Assembly (NCBI GenBank): GCA_902787715.1
Contig: CADAHQ010000006.1
Span: 3,311 to 67,310, forward strand
DNA length: 64,000 nucleotides
Direction of reading: 5' to 3'
From: an uncultured Lachnospiraceae bacterium
GTDB lineage: Bacteria > Bacillota > Clostridia > Lachnospirales > Lachnospiraceae
A program made the position numbers and the translations under genes. Position 1 is the first letter of the stretch. The number at the start of each line of letters is the position of its first letter. Under the pieces are notes generated by a model. That model saw only the letters and a list, made by a program, of their open reading frames with translations. It ran no database searches and was not told the origin of the DNA. Shown here one piece after another: positions 17,216 through 26,607 of the stretch.

Positions 17216-20200
17216 TCATTCAAACCTGAACGACAGCAGGTCAAAATCGGTTCCCGGAAGGAATATGAAATTTACCGCGCAAGCTCCGTGTACGGGATCC
17301 AAGGCAAATGTGAACGTTTCTACCTCATCGGTCTTCGGTATGTCGATGATTTGCGTTTCGGCTGCGCCGTCCTTCGTAAAATGCAGATGTATCGTGCATT
17401 GCGGCGCGTGCGAGCGGCCGGTAACTGTGATTGTACGGGCGCCTCGCTCACCGAAGTCGAAGGTGCCGAAGGCAAGGTCAACGTTGTTGGAGATGCCGTA
17501 GATGCCGTCTTCGGTTATGTTGTAGGCGTCGCCGCTTGCGTGCAAAAGCTCGGTCACGCCGATCTCGGCCCACGCCTTGTCGATTCGCTCAAAGACGAAC
17601 CCGTGAAGGGAAAGCCGGAACGGAACGAGGATGGATATGCTCGTCACGCCCCGCAGGCGCTTCGCAAGCCGGAAGGTGTTTGGCTGATAGTGGTTGTACC
17701 AGCTCTTAGCCTCGTAATTGCCGCGGAAGAGGAGCGTCCCGGAGGGGCCGGGAATTCCTTCCCAAATCTCGATCGGAACCGTGTCGGAGAACGAGAAAAT
17801 CGGGATTGTAATCCGGTCGGAACCGTAATCGCCGAAATCCACATGCGTAAAATGCACCCTAGACGGTTCGTCGGCGCTGAAGACGCCGCCGTCGAAGCTG
17901 AGTTTAACGGGAGCGCTGCTGTCGTCGGCGCGGATGGCGTTAACAAAGGTGTAGGGATCGACGGTGGCCTTCCCGAGACCGATGTTGGTAAACGTCAGGG
18001 AGGATATGACATCCTCGACGGTTTTGTTATTGTTTGCAAAGGCGTAGAGCATATAATCCGGCTCGTCCCCGAGAGCAGTCAGAAGGACAGAATGCCCATC
18101 CTCCTGTAGCGTCAGAGTGACTGCAGCGGAGTCAATGCCGTCCTTTGTGAGGGCACGGAATGTGATATCGGTAAGCGTTGCATCGACCGGGAGAACCGTC
18201 GCCTCGATAAGAGCGGTTTTACAGTCCGGTGAGAGGGTGTAAACGCCGTCGTTACAAGGGGCCCCGGATACCACACGAAGGGATATCTTCCGGGCGGGAA
18301 TCTCCGAAAGAATTGCTTCGTCGGTGATGCGGGGAACCACTTCTCCGGAAGCACAGACGCCCTCGGTCGGGGGAGACCGCCTGCAGCGACAGGGTTGCCC
18401 CCGGAAGTCCGGGAGACTCTACGGTGACATCAATCGGACCGGGCGTTTTCTTCGCTGCAAGAAGAAGCAACAGGCGGCCGGAGAAGAGCCTCCGGGAAAT
18501 GCCCTTGTACTCCTCATAATCGGTGCTGTCGCCGTTGTCCATGCCGACCAGACGGGCGGCGCCGGTGACGGTTACGTTCATGCGATTGCGGGCGTTGGCG
18601 ACGAAGGTGCCGCGATCGTCGATGGTTGAGACCTCGATGAAAATCATATCTTCACCGTCGGCCGTGAGCGTCGTCTTGTCCGGGGAGAGCACGATCTTTG
18701 CGGGATCTCCGAAGGAGCGCTGCGTATCCGTTGCCGCAATGCGGCCGTCGAAATCGTAGGCTACAGCCGTGAGCGTTCCCTTTTTGTACGGAAGGCGCCA
18801 GGAGCCGTGAAGGGAGTTGCCGTGCGAATGGTCCAGGGTGAATTTGCCGAGGGATGTCCGGTCGGACGATTCGGCGTCATCCCACTGGGCGAACAGCTCG
18901 ATCTCCGGGCAGTTGGAGAAGACCTGCACGTCAATCATCTGGCCGTCGTTAAAGTCCCAGTACGGTACAATGTGGACCATGGGGTGCCTCGCCGGATCGG
19001 TCCAGCCGGCCTGGTAGATGTAATAGGAATCCTTCGGGAAGCCTGCGGTGTCGCATTGGCCGAAGAAGGAATTTTTCGAGTGGTAGGGCGTGGGCTCGCC
19101 GATGTAATCCCAACCGGTCCAGATGAATTGGCCGAGGGAATACTCTTTGTCGCGGTCCCCGAGAATGACCGTCGTGGGGTCCTTTGCGCCCCAGTTGGTG
19201 GAGCAGTTGGAGAGGGAGGAGCACTGGCCGTCGGGGAAGGTGAGAAGCCGCACATCCGCCGGAAAATGATACACACCGCGGCTCTGTACCGTGGAGGAGG
19301 TTTCGCTTCCGTAGATGTTCCAGTGCGGGTAGCGCGTATGGTGCTCGTCGTAAATGCGCTCCAAGTAGTTGTAGCCGGACGCCTCCAAAAGGTCTGCGCA
19401 GCGCTGCGCGCCCTCCCAGGCCACATAGTTTGAGCCTATGGTGATATAGGCGTGGTGACGGTAATCCAGGGTGCGAACATAATCCCGAAGCTCACGTGTG
19501 ATACGCAGACCGTTTGCGGTATGCGTGTCATAAATCTCGTTTCCGATGCTCCAGAATACAACGGAGGGGCGGTTCCGGTCGCGGCGGATCCAGGAGGCGA
19601 TATCCTCCTTCCAGTGATCCGCGAAGAAGGTCGCATAGTCGTGGTCGGTCTTGTGCAGTTCCCACATGTCAAACGCCTCGGAGTCCACGAGAATACCAAG
19701 CTCATCGCAGAGATCCATAAACTCGACTGAGGGCGGGTTGTGAGAAGTGCGGACGGCGTTCACGCCCATCGAAAGAAGGGAGAGAAGCTGCCGCTTCGTC
19801 GCGATTTTGTTGACCGCGGCACCTAAAGCGCCGAGGTCATGGTGCATGCAGGCGCCGTGGAGCTTTACATGGCGGCCGTTTAAGAAGAAACCGTGTTCGG
19901 GGTCGAGGCGCACCGAGCGAAAACCGATGCACTCTGTGCGGGAATCGGCGAGACGGAATTCGCGGGTCAGCTCGTCCGCAGGCACGAGAAGCTCTGTCGT
20001 CAGCTCATAGAGATACGGGGAAGCGATATCCCAGGCGCGGGCATCCTTCACCGTCAGCACCTGCGTGGAGAAAGAGATTTCCCCTTGCTTTTCGGCGGAT
20101 TTGCAGAATCTTGGGGAAGTGCCTTCCGGGGACAGAAAGGCTTCCGAAGAAGCGACGGGATTGCCTTCCGCATCCCGCAGCGTACAGCGCAGAAGTGCGC

Positions 20201-20768
20201 GCTCATACGCATCCGAAACGACATCCGCGTCGACGGAGAGCAGACTTTCCCCGGGGAAAATGCCAAGACCGCCGTCCGATTCGCAGGCAGGGGTAGCAAC
20301 GGCATAGACTCCGCCTTCCTTCAGGTAGGCGGCGCCATGGTCGATGCGATAGCAGTTTCGGTAGATACCGGCGCCCGAGTACCAACGCGTATTGGGGGAT
20401 TCGTAGCGGCAGGTCACGACCAGCGTGTTGTCGCCTGCTACGAGATACGGTGTGATTTCGAAAACGGTCTGCGAGTACCCGTAGGGCCAGGTGTGGACAA
20501 GGGTGCCGTTGATATAAAAACGGGAATCCATGTAAACGCCGTCAAATTCCAAAAAGACATGGGCTGCCTTTCCGTCGTAGAAAAGTGTGCGCACGTAACT
20601 GCCGATGCAGGTCTCGTAGAGGTCGGAAACCTGCCCGATCAAAAAGTCGTGGGGGATGTCCACGGGCGCAAAACCCGCGCCTTTTCCGGCGGCAGAGAGA
20701 ATATCGTCCTCGGCCGTGCCGATGGGAAATTTGCGGAAGCGAAAGTCGTTGTTTATCAATGTTTTCAT
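17216..20768 (-). pseudogene. GH2 beta-galactosidase, split by a one-base frameshift
   Basis: The minus strand from 20768 encodes a glycoside hydrolase family 2 enzyme. After the N-terminal sandwich domain (RWYSGAGIYRNC) come the acid/base Glu in FWSIGNEIYDTH (about residue 411) and the nucleophile Glu in IYGSETSS (about residue 489). Domains typical of long GH2 proteins follow, ending in a CBM6-like module. The first frame runs off at 18252 with a nonsense tail; the true continuation (VPRITDEAILSEIPARK) is in another frame. Removing one base from the five-G run at 18369-18373 restores about 1,183 residues. It may be a real mutation, phase variation or a sequence error. The enzyme is cytoplasmic, acting on beta-galactosides. 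Confidence 0.85.
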
Positions 20769-20816
20769 GGGAAACTCCTGAGGAGCCGGCAAAAAGCGGC
20801 AGGATGTATTTTCCTC

Positions 20817-20845
20817 ATTGTAGCGAAAAAAGAGGGGGAAGGCAA
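20817..20845 (-). promoter_or_regulatory. sigma-A promoter of the GH2 gene
   Basis: On the minus strand TTGCCT and TACAAT are 17 bases apart, with the -10 box about 50 bases upstream of the ATG. An inverted repeat TCGGA-N6-TCCGA (20858-20873) sits just upstream of the -35 and could bind an activator. Confidence 0.55.
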
Positions 20846-20913
20846 TGGGTGAAACTGTCGGAAATTTGTCCGAAAATGGCAACTTCCGGAACAGAATCCG
20901 CATTTTTCGCCTC

Positions 20914-20941
20914 TTGACAAACCCGTTTTCGGTGGTATAAT
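20914..20941 (+). promoter_or_regulatory. sigma-A promoter of thrS
   Basis: TTGACA (20914-20919), 16-base spacer and perfect TATAAT (20936-20941), with an extended TGG before the -10. Confidence 0.85.
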
Positions 20942-20947
20942 CGGATA

Positions 20948-21194
20948 CAACAAGCAAAACTGTGAAGGAGAAAGCAGTACGCACGAGAGTTTGCGAACAG
21001 AGAAGGGCGCATGCGAAAGCAGGCTGAGAGCGCCCGGCGGAAGCTGTGCGGAAGACCGTCTCCCGAGTGACCCCAATCCGGTCCGGCGACTCCGTTACCG
21101 TCAGAATTGAGTGGGCCTTTCGGCCAAGCAGGGTGGAACCGCGAATTATTCGTCCCTGTTGATACACTTTCGTGTGTCAACAGGGGCTTTCTTT
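20948..21194 (+). promoter_or_regulatory. T-box riboswitch (tRNA-Thr) controlling thrS
   Basis: The leader between promoter and thrS carries the conserved T-box AGGGTGGAACCGCG at 21130-21143, directly followed by a terminator hairpin. Upstream lies a Stem I with the AACAGAGAA element and, in the specifier position (GAAG-ACC-GTCTCCCGAG), the threonine codon ACC at 21055-21057. Uncharged tRNA-Thr would pair with this codon and, through its CCA end, with the T-box bulge, forming the antiterminator and allowing thrS transcription. Family identity is certain; the exact specifier codon is a visual reading. Confidence 0.9.
21154..21194 (+). terminator. T-box regulated terminator before thrS
   Basis: A 14-bp stem (CCCTGTTGATACAC / GTGTGTCAACAGGG, one wobble) with a TTTC loop, followed by GCTTTCTTT. 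It competes with the antiterminator formed by the T-box sequence. Confidence 0.85.
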
Positions 21195-21247
21195 GTTGAC
21201 ACGAAACAAACGAGTGTTGTGCGAAAGCACAGAGAAAGGAGCGGTAC

Positions 21248-23062
21248 ATGAAAATTTTGTACAACAACGGTTCCGTGGCGGAGTGCCCGGAAGAGGAAGT
21301 AACGCACGTCCTGAGACATTCGGCGGCACATATCATGGCACAGGCAATCCAGAGACTCTGGCCGGATGCCGATTTTGCGTACGGTCCCGCGACGGAGAGG
21401 GGCTTTTACTATGACGTCGACCTCGGCGACCGGAAGCTTACGGACGAGGATCTCGCCGCGATTGAAGCCGAGATGAAGAAAATCACGAAGGAAAATCTTC
21501 CCTTCAAGACCTTCGAACTCGGCCGTGAGGAAGCGCTCTCGTTCCTGCACGGACGAGGCGCCAAATACAAGGAGGAGCACATCGGCGATCTGCCCGAGGA
21601 CGCGAGAATCACGTTCTATCAGCAGGGCGACTATGTCGATATGTGCGTCGGCCCGCACATCACGTATACGAAGGCTTTGAAGGCGTTCAAGATTACGATG
21701 CAGAGCGGCGCTTACTGGAAGAACGACGCAAAGAACAAGATGCTCACGAGAATCAACGGCGTTGCATTTGCCACGGCCGAGGAGCTTGCGGAGTATGAGA
21801 AGCAGATGGAGGAGGCAAAGTCCCGCGACCATCGCAAGATCGGCAAGGACATGGGCCTCTTTATGACGGACGACCTGGTAGGACGCGGTCTTCCCATGTT
21901 CCTTCCCCGCGGTTACACGGTGTGGAGAGAGCTTGAGAATTACATCCGCGACAAGGAGTTGAAGCTCGGTTACCAGCACGTTCTGACGCCCTGCGTAGGT
22001 ACGGTTGCTCTGTATGAGACGTCCGGCCACTGGGCACACTACAAGGCAAACATGTTCCCGCCCATGGAGGTGGAAGGAGAGAGCTTCGTGCTTCGTCCCA
22101 TGAACTGCCCGCACCACATGATGATTTATGCCAACAAGCCCCACAGCTACCGCGAGCTACCGATCCGTATCGGCGAGATCGCACACGATTTCCGCTTTGA
22201 GTCCAGCGGCACCCTCAAGGGCATCGAGAGAGGCCGCCATTTCTGCCAGAACGACGCGCACCTCTTCGTGACGCCTGAACAGATCAAGGATGAGGTCAGC
22301 AAGGTTGTGGACCTGATTTTCGAGGTATACAAGGATTTCCAGATTACGGACTACCGCTGCGTATTGTCGCTCCGCGACCCGGCCGACACGGAGAAGTATC
22401 ATCCGGACGACGAGATGTGGAACATGGCGGAAAATGCGCTCCGCGAAGTTTTGAACGAGATCGGTATCTCGTACACGGAGGAGATCGGTGAGGCTGCATT
22501 TTACGGGCCGAAGCTGGATGTCAACGTGAAGCCCGCCGTCGGTGCGGAGTACACGCTCTCCACGTGCCAGCTGGACTTCTGTCTGCCGATGAAGTTCAAC
22601 CTCAAGTACATCGACAAAAACAGCGAGGAGAAGACGCCTGTGGTTCTGCACCGCGCAATCCTGGGCTCCCTCGACCGTTTCATGGCTTACATCATCGAGG
22701 AGACGAAGGGCAAATTCCCGACGTGGCTCGCACCTCTGCAGGTGAAGGTTCTTCCGGTTTCCGAGAAGACGAACGAGTATGCTGCGAAGGTCAACGAGGC
22801 GCTCGAGAATGCCGGCATCCGCACGCAGCTTGACGACCGCAACGAGAAGATCGGTTACAAGATCCGCGAGGCACGTATGGACCGCGTTCCGTACATGCTT
22901 GTCGTAGGTCCGAAGGAGGCCGAGGAAGGCCTTGTGTCCGTCCGCAGCCGCTTCGCAGGCGATGAGGGTCAGAAGGACCTCAAGGAGTTCATCCGCGCCG
23001 TCCGCGAGGAGATTGACAACCGCGTAATCCGCGAGACGATCGTTGAGGAGAACGCACAGTAA
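21248..23062 (+). CDS. thrS: threonyl-tRNA synthetase
   Basis: A class II threonyl-tRNA synthetase of 604 residues. The editing domain motif HSAAH (H24 and H28) begins almost at the N-terminus, so the usual TGS domain of about 60 residues is missing. The catalytic domain shows motif 2 (FRFESSGTLKGIERGRHFCQ), zinc ligands in MNCPHHM, and the C-terminal anticodon-binding domain. It charges tRNA-Thr in the cytoplasm. The start follows AAAGGAG. Expression should rise on threonine starvation through the T-box leader. No clear terminator follows it. Confidence 0.97.
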   Translation: MKILYNNGSVAECPEEEVTHVLRHSAAHIMAQAIQRLWPDADFAYGPATERGFYYDVDLGDRKLTDEDLAAIEAEMKKITKENLPFKTFELGREEALSFLHGRGAKYKEEHIGDLPEDARITFYQQGDYVDMCVGPHITYTKALKAFKITMQSGAYWKNDAKNKMLTRINGVAFATAEELAEYEKQMEEAKSRDHRKIGKDMGLFMTDDLVGRGLPMFLPRGYTVWRELENYIRDKELKLGYQHVLTPCVGTVALYETSGHWAHYKANMFPPMEVEGESFVLRPMNCPHHMMIYANKPHSYRELPIRIGEIAHDFRFESSGTLKGIERGRHFCQNDAHLFVTPEQIKDEVSKVVDLIFEVYKDFQITDYRCVLSLRDPADTEKYHPDDEMWNMAENALREVLNEIGISYTEEIGEAAFYGPKLDVNVKPAVGAEYTLSTCQLDFCLPMKFNLKYIDKNSEEKTPVVLHRAILGSLDRFMAYIIEETKGKFPTWLAPLQVKVLPVSEKTNEYAAKVNEALENAGIRTQLDDRNEKIGYKIREARMDRVPYMLVVGPKEAEEGLVSVRSRFAGDEGQKDLKEFIRAVREEIDNRVIRETIVEENAQ

Positions 23063-23113
23063 TCCCGCAAAAAAACACCGTCCGGGTTTAATCACGTGTG
23101 CATAAGGAAGGGT

Positions 23114-23138
23114 CAATTGGAAAACTAAATTCCAGTTG
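23114..23138. promoter_or_regulatory. inverted repeat upstream of the TetR gene
   Basis: CAATTGGAA and TTCCAGTTG (one wobble) are separated by 7 bases and lie 48 bases before the TetR start codon. The symmetry fits a TetR operator. Confidence 0.45.
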
Positions 23139-23185
23139 CCCCATCTCCCGGGCTATCGTGGAAATCAAATGGGAGAAGCAATAAA

Positions 23186-23743
23186 ATGGCAAACTTCACT
23201 AAAAAAGCAATAGAAGCCTCCTTCATAAAGCTTTTGACGGAACGACCGATTTCTCAAATTACAGTCAAGGATATCGTGACTGACTGCGGAATTAATCGCA
23301 ATACTTTTTATTATTATTTCGAAGATATTCCGAAGTTAATAGAAACCATCGTTGAGGAGGATGCCGCCGCAATCATCCAAACATATCCAACCTTTGACGA
23401 CTTTGGAGATTGTCTGGAAGCAGTTCTTGATACGGCTTTGTCCAAAAAACAAGCCGTTTTGCATATCTATCATTCGGCAAATCGCGATATTTATGAAATG
23501 TATCTTTGGAAGGTCTGTGATTATGCTATCGAGGTGTACCTGTCAACCGTACTGCGGGGACATAAAATCAAAGAAAACGATTTGGACATCATGAAAAAAT
23601 ATCTTTCCAGTTTGGGGTTTGGGATTGTTTCAAACTGGTTAAGAAACGATATGAGCGACGATATTCGTACTGTTTTAACGCGACTTATGGATATCAAAAA
23701 AGGAATGCTTAGGGAAATGATCCATCGTTGTGAAGAAACATAG
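23186..23743 (+). CDS. TetR family transcriptional regulator
   Basis: A 185-residue protein. The N-terminal TetR helix-turn-helix is clear: FTKKAIEASFIKLLTERPIS, then ITVKDIVTDCGINRNTFYYY (residues about 25-45). The C-terminal half is an all-helical ligand-binding and dimer domain of the YbiH/DhaS-like length. It likely represses the DUF308-MMPL-YhgE genes that follow. Its coding sequence is visibly richer in AT and in AAA/ATT codons than thrS, the first sign of an acquired block. Confidence 0.92.
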   Translation: MANFTKKAIEASFIKLLTERPISQITVKDIVTDCGINRNTFYYYFEDIPKLIETIVEEDAAAIIQTYPTFDDFGDCLEAVLDTALSKKQAVLHIYHSANRDIYEMYLWKVCDYAIEVYLSTVLRGHKIKENDLDIMKKYLSSLGFGIVSNWLRNDMSDDIRTVLTRLMDIKKGMLREMIHRCEET

Positions 23744-23789
23744 AGTCAGACAAACAACTGTAATTTGTCTGGAATTCAGCCGAATCAAT

Positions 23790-23826
23790 ACCCAATGCCT
23801 GAAAATTAGGCATTGGGTGTTTTTTT
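23790..23826 (+). terminator. rho-independent terminator of the TetR gene
   Basis: A perfect 11-bp stem (ACCCAATGCCT / AGGCATTGGGT) with a 7-base loop, followed by G and seven T within the tract. Confidence 0.9.
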
Positions 23827-23893
23827 GTCCATATATAAAATGGGGGCAAGGCACTATACTGACAGCAGAATCATCAAAGGAGGTTTGTAATCT

Positions 23894-24502
23894 ATGAAAA
23901 CACGTTCCGTCGCACCAATGAAAATCGCCAAAATCGGATACATCGTGGTATCGGTACTGTTTTGCATAGCCGGCATTTTATTTATCGCGTTGTCGGAAAT
24001 ATCAACGAAGATCGTCGGAATCGAAATCGGCATCGCCGCAATCGTTTTCGGTATTGTGAAATTGATCGGCTATTTTTCCAAAGATCTGTATCGGTTGGCA
24101 TTTCAGTTTGATTTGGAATTCGGAATTATGATGGTGATATTGGGGACAATCGTTCTTTTCCATCCCGAAAATCTGATGGCTTTCATTGCCGCAGCTTTCG
24201 GCATTGCCATTCTGTTTGACGGGCTGTTCAAAATTCGGATTGCACTGGATGCCAAACGTTTCGGTATCAAAGATTGGTGGCTTATTCTTTCCTTGGCAAT
24301 TATCGCAGGAATCATAGGTGTTGCCCTTATTTTTGATTCTGCATTCGGCGCAGGAGTGCTGACAATTCTAATGGGCGTTTCATTTCTTTCCGAAGGGATA
24401 CTTAATCTCTATACCGTCATCAGAACGGTTTTAATTGTCAAAAACCAAGTGCCCGATTTTGTTGAAACAGATACAATTGAATTTTTCGAAAGGGATAGGT
24501 GA
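23894..24502 (+). CDS. DUF308 (HdeD-like) membrane protein
   Basis: A 202-residue protein with six transmembrane segments arranged as three hairpins, the pattern of the HdeD/DUF308 family (for example FGIMMVILGTIVLFHPENLM and the GISFLSEGIL-like end). Family members are linked to acid and membrane stress in some bacteria, but no enzyme activity is known. A good AGGAGG precedes the start. Its stop TGA overlaps the alternative GTG start of the MMPL gene, so the two are translationally linked. Confidence 0.85.
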   Translation: MKTRSVAPMKIAKIGYIVVSVLFCIAGILFIALSEISTKIVGIEIGIAAIVFGIVKLIGYFSKDLYRLAFQFDLEFGIMMVILGTIVLFHPENLMAFIAAAFGIAILFDGLFKIRIALDAKRFGIKDWWLILSLAIIAGIIGVALIFDSAFGAGVLTILMGVSFLSEGILNLYTVIRTVLIVKNQVPDFVETDTIEFFERDR

Positions 24503-24507
24503 AGATC

Positions 24508-26607
24508 ATGCGTCTTGCAAAGTCGGTAGTAAAACACCGCATCCTGATCCTGATACTGACGGTTATTCTTATGATACCGTCGGTTATCGGTATGATCAAT
24601 ACACGAGTCAATTATGATATGCTTACATATCTGCCGTCGGATATGGAAACGGTTATCGGTCAGAATGAACTGCTGAAGGATTTTGATAAAGGAGCTTTTA
24701 CGTTTCTGATATTCGAGGATATGCCAAACAAGGACGTGGCGAAGCTGAAAGAAAAGATCGAAGCCATTGACCACGTAGATACTGTTCTTTGGTACGATTC
24801 TCTTGCGGATCTGTCCATACCGATGGAACTGCTGCCGGATGCGGTTTACAAGGAGTTTAACTCCGGTCACTCAACAATGATGGCGGTGTTTTTCGATACG
24901 GGAACGTCGGACGGACTTACAATGGACGCAGTAGAGGAGATCCGGTCCGTCTGCGGAAAACAGTGCTTTGTTTCCGGTATGACAGCGCTTGTCGTGGATC
25001 TGAAAGACCTTTGTGAAAAAGAGGAGCCGATTTACGTAGGTCTTGCCGTGGTGCTTGCCTGCGTCGCTATGGTCGCTTTGCTTGACGGTTGGCTTATTCC
25101 TTTTGTGTTTCTTGCCTCTATCGGCGCGATGATCATTCTCAACCTCGGAACGAATATTTTCTTCGGTGAGATCTCCTACATAACCAAAGCTCTGTCCGCC
25201 GTTCTTCAGCTTGCCGTGACTATGGACTATTCCATCTTTCTTTGGCACAGTTATAACGAGCAGCGGGAAAAGCATTCTGACAACAAAGAGGCAATGGCGG
25301 TCGCCGTCAAGGAAACACTTACGAGTGTGGTCGGGAGCTCCATTACAACGATCGCCGGCTTTGTGGCCCTGTGCTTTATGAGCTTCACCCTGGGCCGCGA
25401 CCTCGGGATCGTTATGGCAAAGGGTGTTCTGCTCGGCGTTATCGGCTGTGTGACCGTGCTGCCGGCGCTGATCCTTGTTCTTGATAAACCGCTTCAGAAA
25501 ACGAGACATCGCTCGATCATCCCGCCCATGGGAAAATATGCGAATGGTGTTGTAAAGGCTTTTCCGGTGTTTCTCATCATTTTTGCAATTCTCGTAGCCC
25601 CCGCTTATTACGGATACAGCAAAGCGAACGATGAAGTGTATTACGATATGGGAGAGTGCCTGCCGGAGGATATGAATTACGTGATATCCAATTCCAAACT
25701 TCGTGAGGACTTCGATATTGCTTCTACTCACATGATCCTTGTTGACAGCAAGCTCCCTGCAAAATCCGTCAAGAATATGATGGCCGAAATGAAAAACGTC
25801 GACGGCGTAAAATATGTTTTGGGGCTTGAGTCGGTCATCGGTTCCCGCGTGCCGGAAGAAATTCTGCCCGACAGCGTAAAATCCATTCTTGAAAGCGATC
25901 GGTGGGAACTGTTACTTATTAACTCCGAATACAAAGCAGCAAGTGATGATGTAAATGAGCAGATTGACAAGCTTAACACTGTCCTTAAAAAATACGATGA
26001 AAACGGCATGCTGATTGGCGAAGCCCCGTGTATGAAGGATATGATTGAAACGACGGGACACGATTTTGCCGTCGTTACCGCTGTATCAGTTATCGCAATA
26101 TTCCTCATCATTCTGCTCGTGGAAAAGAGTATCTCTCTCCCGTTCATCCTGATTGCTGTGATCGAAGTCGGCATATTCATCAATCTCGGTTTGACGCATT
26201 ATCTCGGTCAGAGTATGGCGTTTATCACCCCAATATGTATCAGCACGATTCAGCTCGGCGCTACCGTCGACTATGCAATTCTGATGACGACACGTTACAA
26301 AGCAGAACGAATTGCGGGCAGAGATAAGAAAAATGCCGTTTGGACGGCCCTCTATACGTCCATTCCGTCCATCATCGTTTCCGGTATGGGCCTGTTTGCA
26401 GCAACATTCGGTGTTGCACTTTATTCGGACATCGAAATCATCAGTTCAATGTGTATGCTCATGGCAAGAGGAGCTATTATCAGTATGCTCCTTGTCATCT
26501 TCGTTCTGCCGGCGTTGTTTATGTTGTTTGATAAAATCATCTGTAAAACAACTCTCGGTATGACTAAAATAAAACCTATAAAAACGGAGGTCTCTATCAA
26601 TGAATAA
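24508..26607 (+). CDS. MMPL family RND-type exporter
   Basis: A protein of 699 residues with two repeats of one TM helix, a large extracytoplasmic domain and five TM helices, the MMPL layout (YdfJ-like). The first repeat contains TMDYSIFLWHSYNE and the second ATVDYAILMTTRYKAER, the conserved proton-relay segment. It would export a lipid or drug-like compound using the proton gradient. I start at ATG 24508; a GTG at 24499 would add three residues. It overlaps the next gene by 8 bases. A TetR, MMPL, YhgE order is common in Firmicutes. Confidence 0.88.
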   Translation: MRLAKSVVKHRILILILTVILMIPSVIGMINTRVNYDMLTYLPSDMETVIGQNELLKDFDKGAFTFLIFEDMPNKDVAKLKEKIEAIDHVDTVLWYDSLADLSIPMELLPDAVYKEFNSGHSTMMAVFFDTGTSDGLTMDAVEEIRSVCGKQCFVSGMTALVVDLKDLCEKEEPIYVGLAVVLACVAMVALLDGWLIPFVFLASIGAMIILNLGTNIFFGEISYITKALSAVLQLAVTMDYSIFLWHSYNEQREKHSDNKEAMAVAVKETLTSVVGSSITTIAGFVALCFMSFTLGRDLGIVMAKGVLLGVIGCVTVLPALILVLDKPLQKTRHRSIIPPMGKYANGVVKAFPVFLIIFAILVAPAYYGYSKANDEVYYDMGECLPEDMNYVISNSKLREDFDIASTHMILVDSKLPAKSVKNMMAEMKNVDGVKYVLGLESVIGSRVPEEILPDSVKSILESDRWELLLINSEYKAASDDVNEQIDKLNTVLKKYDENGMLIGEAPCMKDMIETTGHDFAVVTAVSVIAIFLIILLVEKSISLPFILIAVIEVGIFINLGLTHYLGQSMAFITPICISTIQLGATVDYAILMTTRYKAERIAGRDKKNAVWTALYTSIPSIIVSGMGLFAATFGVALYSDIEIISSMCMLMARGAIISMLLVIFVLPALFMLFDKIICKTTLGMTKIKPIKTEVSINE

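Noticed and set aside
20769-21167. Extra N-terminal 130 residues on the GH2 frame
   Set aside because: The stretch lies antisense to the thrS promoter and T-box; the GH2 family start and ribosome site are at 20768.
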